A stretch of 64,000 nucleotides of DNA from Taeniopygia guttata (GCF_048771995.1 NC_133032.1:24515501-24579500); one strand, 5' to 3'. Numbered from the stretch's first letter, positions 1 through 14,728 are shown. Numbers and translations are program-made. The notes: generated by a model not told the origin, from the letters alone.

Positions 1-2919
1 CACTGACACCAGAAACTGCAGCACACTGTGAGAATCCTATCCTTCCAAAATATTTATCTGGGAGGGGTAATTCTCTAAAGGGGGCCCACTTGTCCCATTT
101 AATGAGAGTGGCCGTGAGCAGCCAGCCCAGAGCCTGTCAGACACTGCTGGGCAGGGAGGGTTTGAGGCAGAACTGTTCTCTTTCCCAGCTGCTGTGCAGC
201 CCTAAGATCAGGCTGCTCTTCTCTGTGCCTTGCAAGACAAAGCTTAATAATCTTGGATGTCTGCTTAATTAGTTTGGGGATTTTCTCTGGATCTCCTCCA
301 CAGAAAATCCAGCCACTGAGGGACAAATTAAAGATTCATGCGTCTCTCGTGGCACAAGCCTCTATGATATCTACCACAACTTCATGCAGCAAACATTTGA
401 ATACCCCATGTTTTCAAAATATTTCCTCAGGCACAATATTTAATAAAAATTAATAGATTAAGGTGTGTTATTTGCTCCCCAGTTCTGAGAACCAAACAAA
501 ATAAAATGAAGAATTGATTTAGGCTGAGCCTTAGGAGTATGGCATTAATTCTGTCATTTAAATGGATATACTGTAATGTTTTGAACACTACTTCCAACTT
601 TAGATGTTGGGAAGTACACTCTGAATAAACTGCAAAGAAAGGGGCACAGTTCAGCTCTCACATTCTGTACAATAAGGAATTATGTCATGCTTTTGAGAAA
701 ACTGTGATGTGCAATTGAATGGAGCATGTCTTTAGTGAAAACTGCATTTCAAAAGGAAAACCATGAGAGCAAACAGTCATGAACCATGCAGAAAATCAAC
801 CTGCAATTTATTTTGATTTTCATTATGTTGAATAATGTAAAATTTACACTAAGGCAGTATAGATGGCATGTTTACCACTTGTACATTGATAACAGAAATT
901 TTATAAATTTGTATTTTTGCATGTATTTTATGTTTCATTTAGAAACAAAAGATGATTTAGAGTAATGTCTTTTCACTGGAGAGGACATAGAATGTGACCC
1001 ATCTGACTTGTAAATAGCTCATTTCTTCTTGAATGGTTTTACAGAATGAGAGAAGACAACATTTCTTACTAATTTACCAAAATAATAACTGCCCTGGACT
1101 GTTAAAAAAAGAAGTTGATTTATCATTTATACTCTTTGAATTTCATGTGCATTTGGCTGGTAGGATGAGGAAAACTTGGATCTTCTGTTTGTCAGATAAG
1201 GGATCTTAGGTGCATAGTAAAGAAATCTATATACGTTGACTTAAAGGAGTTTACGAGATTTTAAAAGTGGCCTTGTGGGCTTGTTGCAGTTTCAGAGCAG
1301 TAGAAGCATGGTGTGTCATGCAACCTGCAGGCTTTATGCTTGCCATAACTCACTGAAGTGTGTATGGAAGAGGATAATTGCATACAAAGAAAAATATAGC
1401 ACTTGCAAAGGGCAAACTGCACCAACATATATCCCTGCATGGAAGTATTACCTGGGAGAAAAGGAGGCCATTTACTTGTCCAGGATTTCTGAATTAGTAC
1501 CAGTCTGTCTTAATTTTTTTTTTTTTTCCCACTCAAGCCCTTTCTTGCAAAGGCAAATAGTGAACAGTTTTTCCTTGCACATACAGGGAAGCAAATAATT
1601 TTAATATATTGGAAGTCTATAAACACAGAGAAATTAATCATTGTGATCCACAAGATATTTCTCTGCACTTCTTCACCTGAATCTTTAGTCAGCTACTCTT
1701 GCTCAAATTCACAGCCATTGATAGATACCTATTTCTCTCCCAGGCAGAATACTAAATCTGAAATATGTGTTTTGGTGGAATGGATGTGCTTGGTAATCAT
1801 ACCATGATTTTTAATTCATCTTCAGACTTATGTGCAGGTCATGATAATGGTAGATTCACAGTTACTAGGAAGGAAGGACTAAAGGGTGAAGAAAAAGGGC
1901 AAAATGTTCCTAACAATTAATTCAGCCATTCTCAATGTTATGATATGGTCAGCTGAATACTTTTTGCAAACTTGAGGCAGGAGCCTCCTAAGAATAGTGT
2001 GCCTGTACATCCTACTCCTTTTTAAGATAAAAATGACAGTTCATTTCTTTATGTCAGCTCTGATAAGAGCACATCTCTGCATGAAGACAGTTACTCTTTT
2101 TTTGCTCTGTTTTCATATCTCTCTACTCTCATTTGGGGGAGGAGAGGGTTAGAGAAGGGGAGGAAGAACTGGAAAAGGCCTAACATATTTAGTGGAAAAA
2201 AACCTATAGCTAGAGAAATATCACAGAGAATTAAAGGATTTTGGTACTGTTTTAAAACTGCTTTTTTTTGCTGTTAGCTCTGGCTTTTCTTTTTAAACAC
2301 GGTGTTTTCCTTTGCAATATGGTATTGCTGTATTATGTAATGAATAAAGAGACGGACTTAAAAATATTTTTTTTATTTTTACCATATTATTAAAGTTCCT
2401 AGACACACACAACAAAAGATTAATTTTCCTTTTGGTTCTCTGTATGGAGTAGGATATTATTATATAATTCCTGTTCTGTTTCTCTTCCTAATTTACACAT
2501 GCTGGTGCTTCTGTTTATCCTAGGTTATTATGCAAGGTGCTGTGGGAAATTTATGGCAATCAGGCAAATGAAGGGTTTAGAAATAGAAGGATAGTTGACA
2601 AAAAATCACTGGTAAAGAAAGTATAAAATAATCTCAGTGTTTAATTGGTGAAGTAAGGCTACCATATTTCTGCAGCTGCAGTCTCAGGTGCTGTACAGGG
2701 GGTCAACCCTTCGTGCATTGTCATCTTTTGCAGTTAAAGAAAGATAATACATAATTGGTACCTGCACTAGCTTCTCTCCATCATCTGCCCTGAAGCTTTC
2801 TTTCAGGCAAGTGTAAAGGCTCTGGGCAGTGTCTGCTCAGGATTAGAGTGCTGTACATTTGCTGAAGGCAGCACCGTGTCCCTGTCTCCCAGACCGTTCT
2901 CAGTCTGTGCATAATCACT

Positions 2920-3240
2920 CTCTCAGTGTCTTCTTCCCTTTCCTCATTTACTTACCCAGCCTTGAAGAACCCTTTATAAATATTTTACTCATCCCTTCTC
3001 ATATAATTTTTCCATTTTTTGTTTCTTTGCTCCCTGACCACTCCCCACCCCCTACCATGATTTATAGTATTTTCCTTTACATTCTTCTCTTTCATATAAG
3101 TTTTCAACTTTTCCTTATGAATTCCTACCAGGATTTGTCACTGTTTTTCTCCGTTTTCCAGGTTTTTCCTCATTCCTTCCTTTGCATTGATCTCTTATGT
3201 CCTTTACTTTATTCCTCTTTATAGTTCTGTGTCTCATTCC
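2920..3240. repeat. Pyrimidine-rich low-complexity tract
   Basis: The + strand here is dominated by C and T, with runs such as cttcttccctttcc. This creates an open frame of about 120 codons whose product is mostly Phe, Leu, Ser and Pro. I read it as low-complexity DNA; it is not a clean microsatellite. Confidence 0.45.
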
Positions 3241-4667
3241 ACTAGAAGTACCCTTATGTTGCTCTATACTCTTCCTTCTGAATAGAGTGCCAGGGTGAAA
3301 AACTTCACCAAGAAATAGGAACCTCCTAAAAAGCAGTGCTTCTTAGGGCTCTAATACATGTCTGCTTTTTATAAACTTGAGAGGGAGAAAGCAGCACAGA
3401 AATGTTATACAGAAAATAGCCATTTTCTCAACAGAGGAGAATTCACAGCAGAGACTTAGACCTCCTATTTTGACATACCCTCCCACAAAGAAGATACCAT
3501 GTCAAGGTATCAGAACCTGATATTGCCAGGTAAACTCTCACCTGTAAAAGAGACATTGGAATAAACTGGGAACAATTCTGACCCAGCCAATGACCTACAC
3601 TATGTTCAAAGTAAATGACATGTTCTGGAGCTGCACGGCATGTTTTCCCAAAGGCAGATGAAGATAAGGCATTTAATATCTACTTCTTTTCCTTGTTCCT
3701 GTACCACACACTGTGGAAGTGAAATGCTGGTTGGAATTGGTCTGTTGACCTGAGATGTGCTGCAGCTGTGTGTCTCTGGGAGCACAAAGTAGTCCTGCAA
3801 GTGGGAAAGGATTCAGCTGGGATTAAATTGCTCAAATGGTCAAAGCCAGAGAGAACAAAGTCAGAGGGCAACAGCATCTCTTGAAGATCTTCACAGCACC
3901 ACAATGAGCAGGGCTGGCTTGAAGGCAGTCTGCTCATCTGTTACAAGCTCCTGCTGTTTGAATGTGTAAATATGGCACTTATGTCTGAACTGCTCTTATT
4001 TTTATTCACTGTGCAGGTGTAAATCCATTAAAGGCAATGTCGGTGCCACTGGCAGTGCTGCCATCAAACATTTCCTAGGATGTGCTGTGTGCCTGCAGAG
4101 CCCAGTGGCTGTCAGAGCAGTGGGGTGCAGGGAGGGGGACCTGCAAGCACTGCCCTGCTTCCAGCCTGTGTACAATAAAGGCAGAAGGGAGCACCCCACT
4201 TGGCTGAGTACTCCTGCTCACATCCACTGCTGCTGTGTGTGCAGACTGGTCAGGGAAAGGAAGCAGCCTGAGATGGCAGTGGAAAGAAATTGTTCTGCTT
4301 GCTGACTTACACCCTGTGAAATCTTGGACCTTCCAGTTATTGTTTCTTATGAATGTGCTAATTTTAAAACAGTACACTACAACAAGAAAATATTTGTAAA
4401 CCACAATGGAAATATTCTGTAAGCCATTGTATACTCTTGAGTCTAACTCACTAGTATTGTAAATTTCTCTGTTGCAGGAATATGTGTATATTGAAAATGT
4501 CCTTATATTTTCTAACTTCCTTGTGAATGAAATGCCGTATGAATGATATTTGTCAAGACTGTGGTCCACAAGCGTGGTGATGGCTGAATCACCAGTCACT
4601 CCTTGTGGAAAGATGTATAGGAACTTATAATGAGAAGAAACAAGTCTGATCTCTCCCTGTCTCTCTC

Positions 4668-4692
4668 TTTTTTTTTTTTTTTTTTTTTTTTT
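4668..4692. repeat. Poly-T tract, 25 bases
   Basis: An uninterrupted run of 25 T preceded by a short CT repeat. On the minus strand it reads as poly-A and inserts a run of Lys codons into a chance frame. No retroposon body was recognised beside it. Confidence 0.85.
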
Positions 4693-5990
4693 AATTCCTA
4701 ATAATACAGAACAACTACTGTTTTGCATTTTAAGAGTTACAAAGCAAATCTATCTACTAATCTATAACTATTTCTGGATTTGACTTTAATATTTTTCCTG
4801 TACATAAACCTCACAACATTTTACAAAAGAAGACAGCATTAGTGTCCCTCTTTTGCAGATAGGGAAATGAAATGATAAATAAATGAAATACCATGAAGAA
4901 GAGCATAGGAAAATCCTTCCAGTGGAAGAACGAGGCCAATGGTTGTTCTGGTGTATCTTAAGCACCTTCCACTCCAGACCCGTTGACTCCTACAGTTCAG
5001 TAGGAATGACTTCTGAAGTGGCACCTAGCTAAGGAACACTGAGGTTATAGCCTTGCTGAATGAATTCTCAACTCCCAAATTCTCAGGATATAGCATATCT
5101 TTGTATATAAACTCCTGCTTAAACAATTGTCTGGGCAGTGAGAGTTATATATTAATATTTTGGGATATAGAGATAATTATTAAAGCAATGAATACATTTA
5201 CTCTTACTTGACAGTTTACATAATCCATGAAGTGTGCTGTGATTTATTGTTCACACTGGTTGATGAGAACTGAATATTTAAACCAACATTTCAGAAACTA
5301 CACGTGGCAGGGTTGATTTTGCTGCATTGAAATTCTATGTGCAATTGCTCATTTTCATTTATATATAACTGTTGATAGTAGAACAAATGTGAAATAGTCT
5401 GAAGAAAAATATTCAGAGTATGTCTCAAAAATATGCCCTTATAATTTTATTTTTGCATAATAAATACCAGAATTGTATTAATATCATGTTGAAATTAATT
5501 GTGTGAGAAAGGCAATGGTAAGCATTCTGGTGCTTTCATAGCAGTAAGTATTACTGTAATTATATTTCATTACAACTCCATTAAAATCTAAGCTATCTCA
5601 ATACACATCTTGGCCAGGAGTCCTGTGCTACAGTGTTGAAAATGCTAGCTAACTGCTTTTCAATAGTTTTATAATTGCTTATAATTGTATCAGACAGGGT
5701 TGTCAAAGGTGAGAATTTATTTTGCGCCCTCTAATATTTGTGTGGCAAATTTCATTTGCTTTAGAGCACTCATTTTCAAGAGATGAGCACTCTGCATTTC
5801 TGAAATACCACACATTAAGGAAAAACCACACTTCATAGAGTTTGAACAGCAAAAAACCCAATGATAGTAGTTCTTAAAATGCTGAGACATTTTTTAAAAA
5901 ACTCTTGTCTCTTTCCAGGATTGGTTGGAAGTACCATAGGAGTGTCATTAGCACCTCAGAACTTGTGCATTCAAATGCTAAAGAAGTGTA

Positions 5991-6034
5991 CAGAATCACA
6001 GAGTCACAGAATATGCTGAGTTGGAAGGGACCTG
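5991..6034 (-). mobile_element. CR1 LINE 3'-end fragment
   Basis: The stretch cagaatcacagagtcacag followed by gctgagttggaagggacc has the look of the antisense of avian CR1 3' ends (tandem CACAGAATCA-like units, then a TTGGAAGGGACC core). The CR1 sense strand is therefore the minus strand. Only about 45 bp are recognisable; the flanks do not continue the element by eye. A TguSINE1 tail would look the same, so the source could be either. Confidence 0.6.
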
Positions 6035-9000
6035 GAAGGAAGAAAGCTTCTTGGGGAGTTAAAGAAATGTTATTTGAACGATTTTAGCAATTTTCTAAGG
6101 AATGGCTTCTCTGTCTTTCTGTTTTTAAATGACTTATTTAATGAACATCTTTCCCTTACTGGTGAAACTCTTTCTGGAAAAAAAACAAACCCAAACCAGC
6201 AACAGGTTAACAAGAAGGAGTTCACAAGTTAACAGGAAGAAGTGAAATTTGGGAAAAGAGACTGAAAAGACCCTCCTGCCTCATCAGCATGTGGCGGTGG
6301 AGATCATTGTGCAGTAGGTGTCCAGTCAATTTCCTGATTCTGCAATAAAGCTCATTTCTGAATAATAATAAAATTAATACCCTGCTGTTTCATAATTTGG
6401 TTTGCAAAGGAGTACTCTGCCTCATTGAAGTCAAATCACTTCAGATTTAGAGGGTAAGAGAACCATGAAATTTAGCAGTATTGATAATAAATCATGCTAG
6501 ACAAATTATATTGCAGTGTTTGGAAAAAGCCCCAAACTTAAATCAGTATGTGGAAGAACCACAAGAGGTGTAGGGGGCAAATCTGTTGTTGGTACAGGGG
6601 CTCCACCACTGGCAATCACAGAAAAATGCACAGCAGAAAATTTGAAACTATTTCCTGTCAAATTTTAAATAAGAGCTGGGTCTGCATGCCCACACAAGGT
6701 GCCCTCTGTGCTTTTTTGTGGCTCCTTGTGCCCATTTCTCATTAGGTGATGCAAGAACTATTTGCTGTCTTCTGAAGACATGGCTACAGTAATTCTTTTC
6801 TTTTAAAACAGTGTTTTTACCTCAGAAAATGTTTGGCTTCATCTCATAATTTTTTTGGCATTACATGGTCTTTTAAAAGCCAGCCTTACTTGCTTTTTCA
6901 GTTACAGGTCTTTTCATTTCTGACAGGCTGCTGGCAATCCAGCCAGGATGACACACAGTGTTTGATACCCCACGACTAAAGCACGTGCAGAATTCAGAAA
7001 CTAGGCTGGATTAGGCTCACAATTATTAATGAATTTTGAATTATGCAGTTAATCTATTTGTGAGTTTTCCAACTCTTTCATTCTGAAAGAAAAAAAAGGA
7101 AAGAAATGCAAACAGACAGTCAAAAAATGATATCTAGTTATTGGGCCACATGTGGTAGAATGCTGAGATTTTATTTTCTTCTGGAAATACTACCTCTTAT
7201 AAAGCTCATCCATCATATGTAATGAGGGCTGTCAGGAATATTTAGCTGAGAAATAGCTACTTGATATGCTAATGGTGCTCCCTTAGTGAATTCCTTTGGT
7301 TCTGCTGCCTGACATTAATGGTTTTCATAATCTAATGAATGATGTGTGTAATAGAGGTAAGGCCACAGGGAATGACATTTCGAAACTAAGGGAAGTAGTA
7401 TATATGTATTTTATAAATACGTGCATTTTTTATATATACACATATAAACACACGTATATACACTCAGAGGGAGAACACAAAATTGCTTTTCCAAGCCAGA
7501 TAAAATAAACACAAGGGAGAAACTACATAGATGGAGCAAATCTTTGATACTGACACTTTAAATTCTAAAATATCTCTATTCCCAGGACCTCATGAAATAT
7601 CCAGGAATGTAATAAGCATGAAGACTTCACTTCCAGAGCTCCTCCTGACTCTTGTTTCAGAGTCTGAGACCTTGTCCTGCAGCTCTTGCCAAGGACAACA
7701 GCTCCTCTCTCCCAGCAGGATCTGGGTGGGTGGGACGAACCAGGTCCCTGCTGCAAGGCTGAGAGCTGGAACCTCAGCCTGGGGTGCTGAACTCGCCGTG
7801 CTGACCAATAATTACCATTTCTTGGTGAAGTCCTATATCTCTATCTCCCCATGCCTCTCATTTCTGGAGGAGGTGGGAAATGGATGCTAGTGCAACATTT
7901 GGTGTTCGAGAGCTGACAAGTCCCTTGTGGGTTTATGTTTTGTCAGCTGTTTTTAACCGCAAATGTTTGTGGCCATCTCTACCTGGCTAAAATGACAGGG
8001 AAAGTAGGTTCTAAGATTGCCCTGAAAATCTACTGGAAACCAATTTGCTCTTTAGACAATTTCATCAGGTGGTGATACCCAAATGCCTGACAACCTCAGC
8101 TTTTAGATGCAACGGAGCTTTTGCTGCCCCTCCATGTCACAGCTGCAGAAGTTTGCAGGTTTGATCCTATGATTTGCTCAACACCCAATACCCAATTTTC
8201 TGTGGCTGAACTTCCTGTCTTTGTCTTCAGAGAACCTGACTCTGGTCCTGATCTCCCAACCAGCTCAGAATGTCAATAGTCACAGTGGATTAGGCATTCC
8301 ACAGAGAGTTTCTGTAGGTAGTGATTAAAGCCCCTGATGATCTAGACACATAAACCAGAAGTGATTTAGGTTCACAGAGGATTGCTGCTGCAGCTCCAGT
8401 GCTGCCCTTGCAAACATACAACAGCATTAGGCACTGGGGAGAGCGTGGTGGGTGTAATATGGATTACATTAATTCTTCATGGATCTGAAAATGTGCAACC
8501 ACAGCAATTACTTTGTCTGTGGACCTGCAATATACATTAGAATCCTGAAGAAGGATGAATCACTGAATGATAAAGTAGAATGTACAGGCTGCCACAAGAA
8601 CGTTTATTGTGTTTAAAGTTTCTTGTGTTCTGCTACAAGAATGTTTCTTGTGTTTAATTTCATCTTAGAGGATGCTTCCGTCATTTTTTTATACTTTTAA
8701 AAAGAGCAGGAAAATAAAATTAATGACAAAAAGATAAAATTAATGAAATCCATAGATGACATTAACTTGTGATCAGTTGCAAATATCAGACACCCAAACC
8801 AAATTAAAAAGAGCTTAAAGTATAGACCAAAAATAACAGGCAAGCCTTAGATCCCTTAGAGCCATTGAAAATTAAAGTATATCTAGAGGAAATTAACAGA
8901 AGAGAAATTCAGTAGAAGGGAGAGATCTAGGACAGCACAAAAAATGTTCAGGGAGATAACAGATCAGAAATTAGACATGATTTTGCAGCTTAGCAGTGCA

Positions 9001-12000
9001 AAGTTAGGGAAGCATGCAGAGTCATTATGCCATGGAGCAAAAAAAAATAATAAGGTTCTTGTCTGTGGCTTTTTAGATGTTGGGATATCTGCATTGGAGT
9101 TAAATGTCTGGGCAAATTAAGTAAAGTTCAAAATGAGCCATAGAGTCATTATTATAGTTAGAGGGATTTACTTAAGATGAAAATTGGGAGATGGAAACAT
9201 AGTTTATTTGGGAGATAAGAGATGCTAGAAACTAGTAATGCTGAATATGCATGAACAAAATGGGAACAGATCTTTTATATAGGAATAAAAATAACTGTGA
9301 TTAAGAAAAAGCTTTTGGGAAAGCATCCAGTACATTAAGATGTATCAGTTAGGAAGTAAAGTAATCAATGGAAACCTCATTTTAATGACAATGCAGAAAT
9401 TTTCAAACAAGGTTTTCCCTCAGTGGTTATTTTACACTGCTTTTTAGAGCCTTGTTGAGGCAGGCAAGGGCCTGGGTTGGAAAAGGTCTCATTGGTGATT
9501 CTGTCTTACAAGCAGGTGCTTGTAAACTATTTTTCATGGTTTCTTCCCACAACTCTCTTCAGGGAACTTGTGCAGCCTGACTGCCTTGTTCAGGTTCTCT
9601 GAGGATTCCTTTATCAAAGGGAGGACACTTTCTATTTTTAGTGATAGTGAACAGACCTGATTTTTAGGATGGTTTTGTACAGCAAGATCCAGCTTGCTTC
9701 TAAGTTTCTGTGAGTCCCCAGAACCAAAAAAGAGCAGTTCTCATGGCTTACATGACTCACAACCTCCCCTTACCTTTAGAATTTTTAGGTTGAGAAACAT
9801 CATCTGCAAGGATTCCAGATCCTAAATTGTATTTGGGCTCCAATTTCCCCTTTAGGCCATAGTTAAGAGAGTTAAGAGCTTGGATAGCTTGTTCCCAGGC
9901 TTATAAATTTTCTAAATAATAAGGAAGGTTTCATAAAATACTGTAATATTATTTAATTAGGTGACAAATTCCCCATTAAGTCTGTATCTCACACATAAAT
10001 AATGGCAACAGTATGTTCCTGTTTAAAAAATGTAATGATCTCTCTAATCTAATATGCTGAAAATATTTAACTATTCCCAGAAAGATTATTAATGATCTTA
10101 TTTGATTTTTATTTGTCCTTCTACCTGACATATGGCACAGTACAGATGGTTCTGCATTGTAGCATCTTTTTTTTTTTGCTAAATTTAAATGAATGCATTA
10201 ATTTATACATAATTTCTACATTATACCTTGTACCAGTTGAATTAATACTCAGGTTTATTATTTAATATATTGTGCAATAGAAGGAAGCTGCAACAAGTGG
10301 GATATCTATCCTTTTCTTCTTTCTTTCAAAGCCAGTGCCATAGTTAATTTTTTAAGGAAAGGTCCTGACATTAATTTCCCTGGGTGCAAAGACAGCTGCC
10401 TATCTTGCTGATTAAAATATTACTGTGGAGTTTTCACATTCTCCTCCAAATCATTAATTCTCTTTAATGTAACTATTAGAGAAAGTGTTTGTCTCTCTCT
10501 GATTTGTGTTCGTACCAAGTCAGCACAATGAGCTAGGAGTCCAGACCACTGCTGCTGTAAGAAATATTTGTGTTTAGTTCAACTGTGATGTAAAAAGAAT
10601 GGCTGTCATTTGACTTAATGTGAAGTTGTAAGTGATAATTTTCCTTTTTCTATATTGGACACTTTTAAGCTTTTGCTTCTAATATTTTCCAATATTTGCT
10701 TGCTAACACTTCCTGGCATTTCAGTTACCAGGTATAATCTAAGCAAAATGACCCCTCAGTTCCATTATTTATTCTTTAATGTTGTTAACTGTTACTCTTT
10801 TTCCCCAAACATGTATAAAAGAGACTAACTTATGATGAAATTTAGCTGCAGTCTAAAAAGATACAGCTGGTTCATGCTGTAACATCTTTTATGTCTCAAG
10901 AGACAAAAGTGTAAGTTGCTTTTGCTTTAAATTCAGATGATTGGATAAAATACACAATTAATCACAGATGGGTTACATGGGAAAACAGCCTCCATTGTCA
11001 AACATACTTTACATTGCCAGAGCCAAAGTGTCACTTGTAAACAGTTTAAATAGCAAGTCCCATATGCTGGAGTCTTGAAATCATTCCCCAGTGGAAGTTA
11101 AATGGAAAACCTCATTAATACCCAGTAAGCAGAGGTGCATATGAGAGATTCCCACTGGTTGATTTACTGTGGCACCTGCCACAAGTATGGAAATAAAGGA
11201 GAGAGTTATTTTCAAGTATACAAGGAGAGAAAATGTAAAAAAAATTAGGGTACTCTGCTATCTAGGGGAATTTATACCATACATGTTTTGAACTGTTGGG
11301 GGAAGACTCCCAGGCACTGGGTTGGAAATCTCATTCATGAAATCTGGATAAAGCATTTGTTTATTTGGTTGTTTGGTTCACATAATAATAAAATTTTGAG
11401 AAAATCCTTGATATTCTTTACTTTTTCGAGCACAGTAGGACAAAAAGAGCTGTTTCAGTGACCTTAAATAGAAGAATGCATTCTAAGTTAGGCCCTTCCT
11501 AAGACTGCACGTGGTGACCACCTGCTGTGGAGCAAACACATATTTTGTTAAGAAGTCATTTGAAGTTATTCAGCCTCTGTTTGTGCTTTCTTGAGGTTAA
11601 TTGCAGACATCTGAAAACCTATTCCAGTGTGATGCTCAGAGAGGCAGCCGAGTGATGCTCACCAGCAGCAGGTGAACTGCCTATAAAACCCATTGATCTA
11701 AATTACACTCTTGGAGTAAGGGAAGCAGTGATGTTTAGTTAAAATGAGCCTTTAACACTCTGCTGGCATTTTAAACCGCTGCTGGGTGTACTCAGAGTAC
11801 TGCATTCATCTATTAAATAGGTAGAAGGTATTTGACTGGGCCAAAATCCCAAACTGACATCAATAAGTGTAGCTAGCCAATAACTTCTACAAAGGTTTAT
11901 TTTGTTTTAATTATGGATTTGGCTTGTGTTCAGGGAACCCACTCAGGTTAATGATTGGCCTGGATGTAGCCCTCCTAAAAGCAGTAAAGGAGTGTTCTTG

Positions 12001-14614
12001 CTCAGTATGCTTGTCTATATCCATGTTTACTTTTCTTTCTGATGTTTCTCACACTGGAAAATTTCATTAAAAGCAAGTGGCCAACATGTATCCAGTCAGT
12101 TTTCTACATCACATACTATAAAACTCCAGAAAGGGCTGCAGAGCCAGCCCTCCCCTCATCCCTCAGCAGCTGAAATGTGAAGCTCCACTGAGGAGGTGAA
12201 GAATATGAGCTGTACCTGATCGAAATAAGAATGGGAGCAAGTCCAGACATGAACAAATGTTGACACATTTAGTATGAAGAGAATATACTATTACGAAAGA
12301 AGTGTCATATATGGTTTCAGAAAGCAAACAAGCAAACAAAACTAACAGCACAGGATATGAATTTGTTATTGCATTCACAGAATTATTGTATAGCTTCCTA
12401 AACTAATTTGTTGTTACAGGATGAAAAGAGAGGGGAAAAACTTCCTGTCTCCAGCATGTCACCTTTCATTAAAACTGTGTTTGTCTGAGATTTTGTTATT
12501 TGCAGTTGCTCATCTGTTAAATTAGAAGTTTTAATTCTTCACAGTTTGTCACCTTTTTAATTCTGGTCTGTTGACACATACTTCTCGGCAATGCAGGAAG
12601 GCTTGAAAATGAAATTTAAAAGAAAATTAGGTGAGAAGAGGATAATAAAGTGAAGCATTGGTTCTTTGCTTTTTCTCACTAAACACAAAATGGCTCTGGG
12701 AGTCTCAGATGGATGGATAACAGTGGAAGTTACCACCAAGACATTGCACATGCTTCTGTATTTCTGATTTAGGAAAACCCACAGTCATGTTTCTGGAAAG
12801 CAGAGTGTATGGTAGGCTTGTCTTAATTATGTTGAGGAATAGGTAATTCCTTTAAATCTCTGTTTATCTAAAGGAGTGCAGTGATTCTGAAGCACACATG
12901 GACAGGCACTGTCAGTGCCATGAGGGTACAGGGTGGCCCTGAGTGCAAGCTGAATGAAACTGTGCCTCAGCTGCTTTCCTGCCTGCTGAGCATTCCCTGG
13001 AGCGGGTGCCAGCCAGCTGGGAGGAAAGCCCAGCTGCTGTACAGAGCCTGGTGTTTCCTCACTGCCCTTCAGCAGCACCAAGCTTGGGCTGGACTCACAG
13101 TTTAATACAGGAGTACTCAATAAACTCTGGTTTTCTGTGAAGAAAATAATCCCCTCTCTCTGAAAGCACAAACACCTGCAGCTGCTGGAGTCAATCTCCA
13201 CTAATGTGTTTGGTCCAGTGGCAGGTGAAGATTCAAAAGATTCACATTTCACCCTGGAGTGTCACAATACTTGAGTCATTCAAGTCTGGTAAGGGAGAGG
13301 GAGCTTTTGCAGCACCAAACCCTGAAACTGAACCTGGGGCTCCCATCCAGCGTGCAGCACCCATCAAAGGGTACCAGCCTCCTGACTGGGATTTGGGCGT
13401 AAGCAGCTCTAAAATAAACCTTTTCAAGATTATAGCCAGGCTTCCCCAAACAGAGGAATTCCTTAGCTCTTGACTGACATTTTAGTTGGTTGTTTCTGTT
13501 TTCAGCTCCAGAGGGAATCAATGTAAACGTATCTGAGTGATACAAACCCCTGCATTTAAAATCCTACATACCTGCTGAAAATCACAAAATCACACCAGAG
13601 CAGAAGAGCCCTCTACCACCTTTTCCCTTGACATGTACCATCTGGCTGCTTTGTAGCATCTCACATGCCTTAAACTTCAGCAGCTTCGTTGGCAAAATTC
13701 AGCAGAACACTAATTCCTGGTAAGACGGACTCATTTCTGAAAGTCAGTCTAAAGCCGCTTCCTTGCATCTTTCCATTCATGCCAGAGAAAGAAAAACAAC
13801 CCCAATCAGAATTGGGTTTCAGCTGCCTATATAACCACATGCATAGATGTGTGAAATACTGAAAACGTAACTTTTGGGCATAATCAAAACTCTGATCTCA
13901 CTGTAGACACAGCAACATGTGTACAGGCCAAGAATGTGGCACCATTCCTCAGCACATGGAATACATAAGGGGAAAGAAGAGGGGAAATAGAGAAAAAAAA
14001 TTTTTTTTAAAAGAAAGAGTGTTTGCAATAAGCTGCATCATACAGCAAGGAAATGTAAAAACTCAAGCTTAGGCCTCTATAGCCCTGCTTACTCCTGTAT
14101 CACCTCATTCTTTATCCATGGTGTAGCTCTGTGGAAAGGAAAACACAGCAGACAATTTCTCCAAATGTGAGAATAATGAGAGCAAAACAGAGAGACAAAG
14201 ACCCTCCTTAAACTCAGGAATGTGACCAGTTTAATCAGGTAATGTTTTTTTCTGCCCAAACAGAGGACAGCTTGATCTGCTGAAATTTCCACTGGGGTTC
14301 TTGAACCATTTCAACTAAACTGACCAACTTTTGATGACAAAAAACTCTGTATGTGGCTCACATCTGTTCAGTTTTCACCCTTAGTTGGCCAGAACTCTCA
14401 CAGGTTCTACTGGAACTTTCCTTGAAGGAGAAACTGAGACTCGCTAGAATGAACTTAATGAGGCTTTTACTGTGTAGAGTACAGCATCATGAACTAAAGT
14501 ATTTTGTCTTTTTAAGTATTTATGTTGATTTTTCCCCCTCAGATTTGAATGGCTGGTTTTGATATGGCATTAAATTGAATAAGCCTTAGGAGTAAGTGTA
14601 CAAAAGCTGTTTTC
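6035..14614. other. Host non-coding DNA, left flank part 2
   Basis: AT-rich, with no recognisable exon or RNA gene. It contains a short imperfect repeat around gttaacaagaaggag (about 6,205-6,240), an alternating AT stretch at about 7,395-7,460, and a 26-bp duplication at 8,591-8,657. Open frames near 7.5-7.9 kb and 12.8-13.5 kb overlap on both strands and show no domain, so they are not called as genes. Confidence 0.6.
8591..8657. repeat. Direct duplication of 26 bp
   Basis: Two copies of a 26-bp unit lie at 8,591-8,616 and 8,632-8,657, starting 41 bp apart and differing at three positions. Each ends in ttgtgtttaa. It looks like an old local tandem duplication of about 41 bp. Confidence 0.75.
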
Positions 14615-14620
14615 CTAATT
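14615..14620. repeat. Left target-site duplication of the provirus
   Basis: CTAATT lies directly before the TGTCGG terminus of the left LTR, and the same six bases follow the right LTR at 23,335-23,340. A six-base duplication is typical of alpha- and betaretroviral integrases. The perfect match shows both ends come from a single integration event. Confidence 0.95.
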
Positions 14621-14728
14621 TGTCGGAATCTGTGGGTATTGGTGATTCCGAGATTGTAGAAAGTCTCTGTCTTTCTGCCCCGTTGCCAAAGAAGAAGCCA
14701 TAGTTCGTCTGTGCTGGTTTCAAGGTTG

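Larger units (their letters stand above)
1..5990. other. Host non-coding DNA, left flank part 1
   Basis: AT-rich sequence with no recognisable coding exon, RNA gene or large mobile element. Frames longer than 100 codons occur but have low-complexity or random-looking translations. Notable contents are a pyrimidine-rich stretch at about 2,920-3,240 and a 25-base T run at 4,668-4,692. It could be intronic or intergenic. Confidence 0.6.

Noticed and set aside
2859..3224. Plus-strand frame of 121 codons rich in Phe, Leu, Ser
   Set aside because: It coincides with the pyrimidine-rich tract, which yields such residues and few stops; no plausible membrane protein pattern.
4075..4728. Minus-strand frame of 217 codons
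   Set aside because: It starts near a poly-Lys run made by the T tract at 4,668-4,692, and the rest has no domain and random-looking composition.
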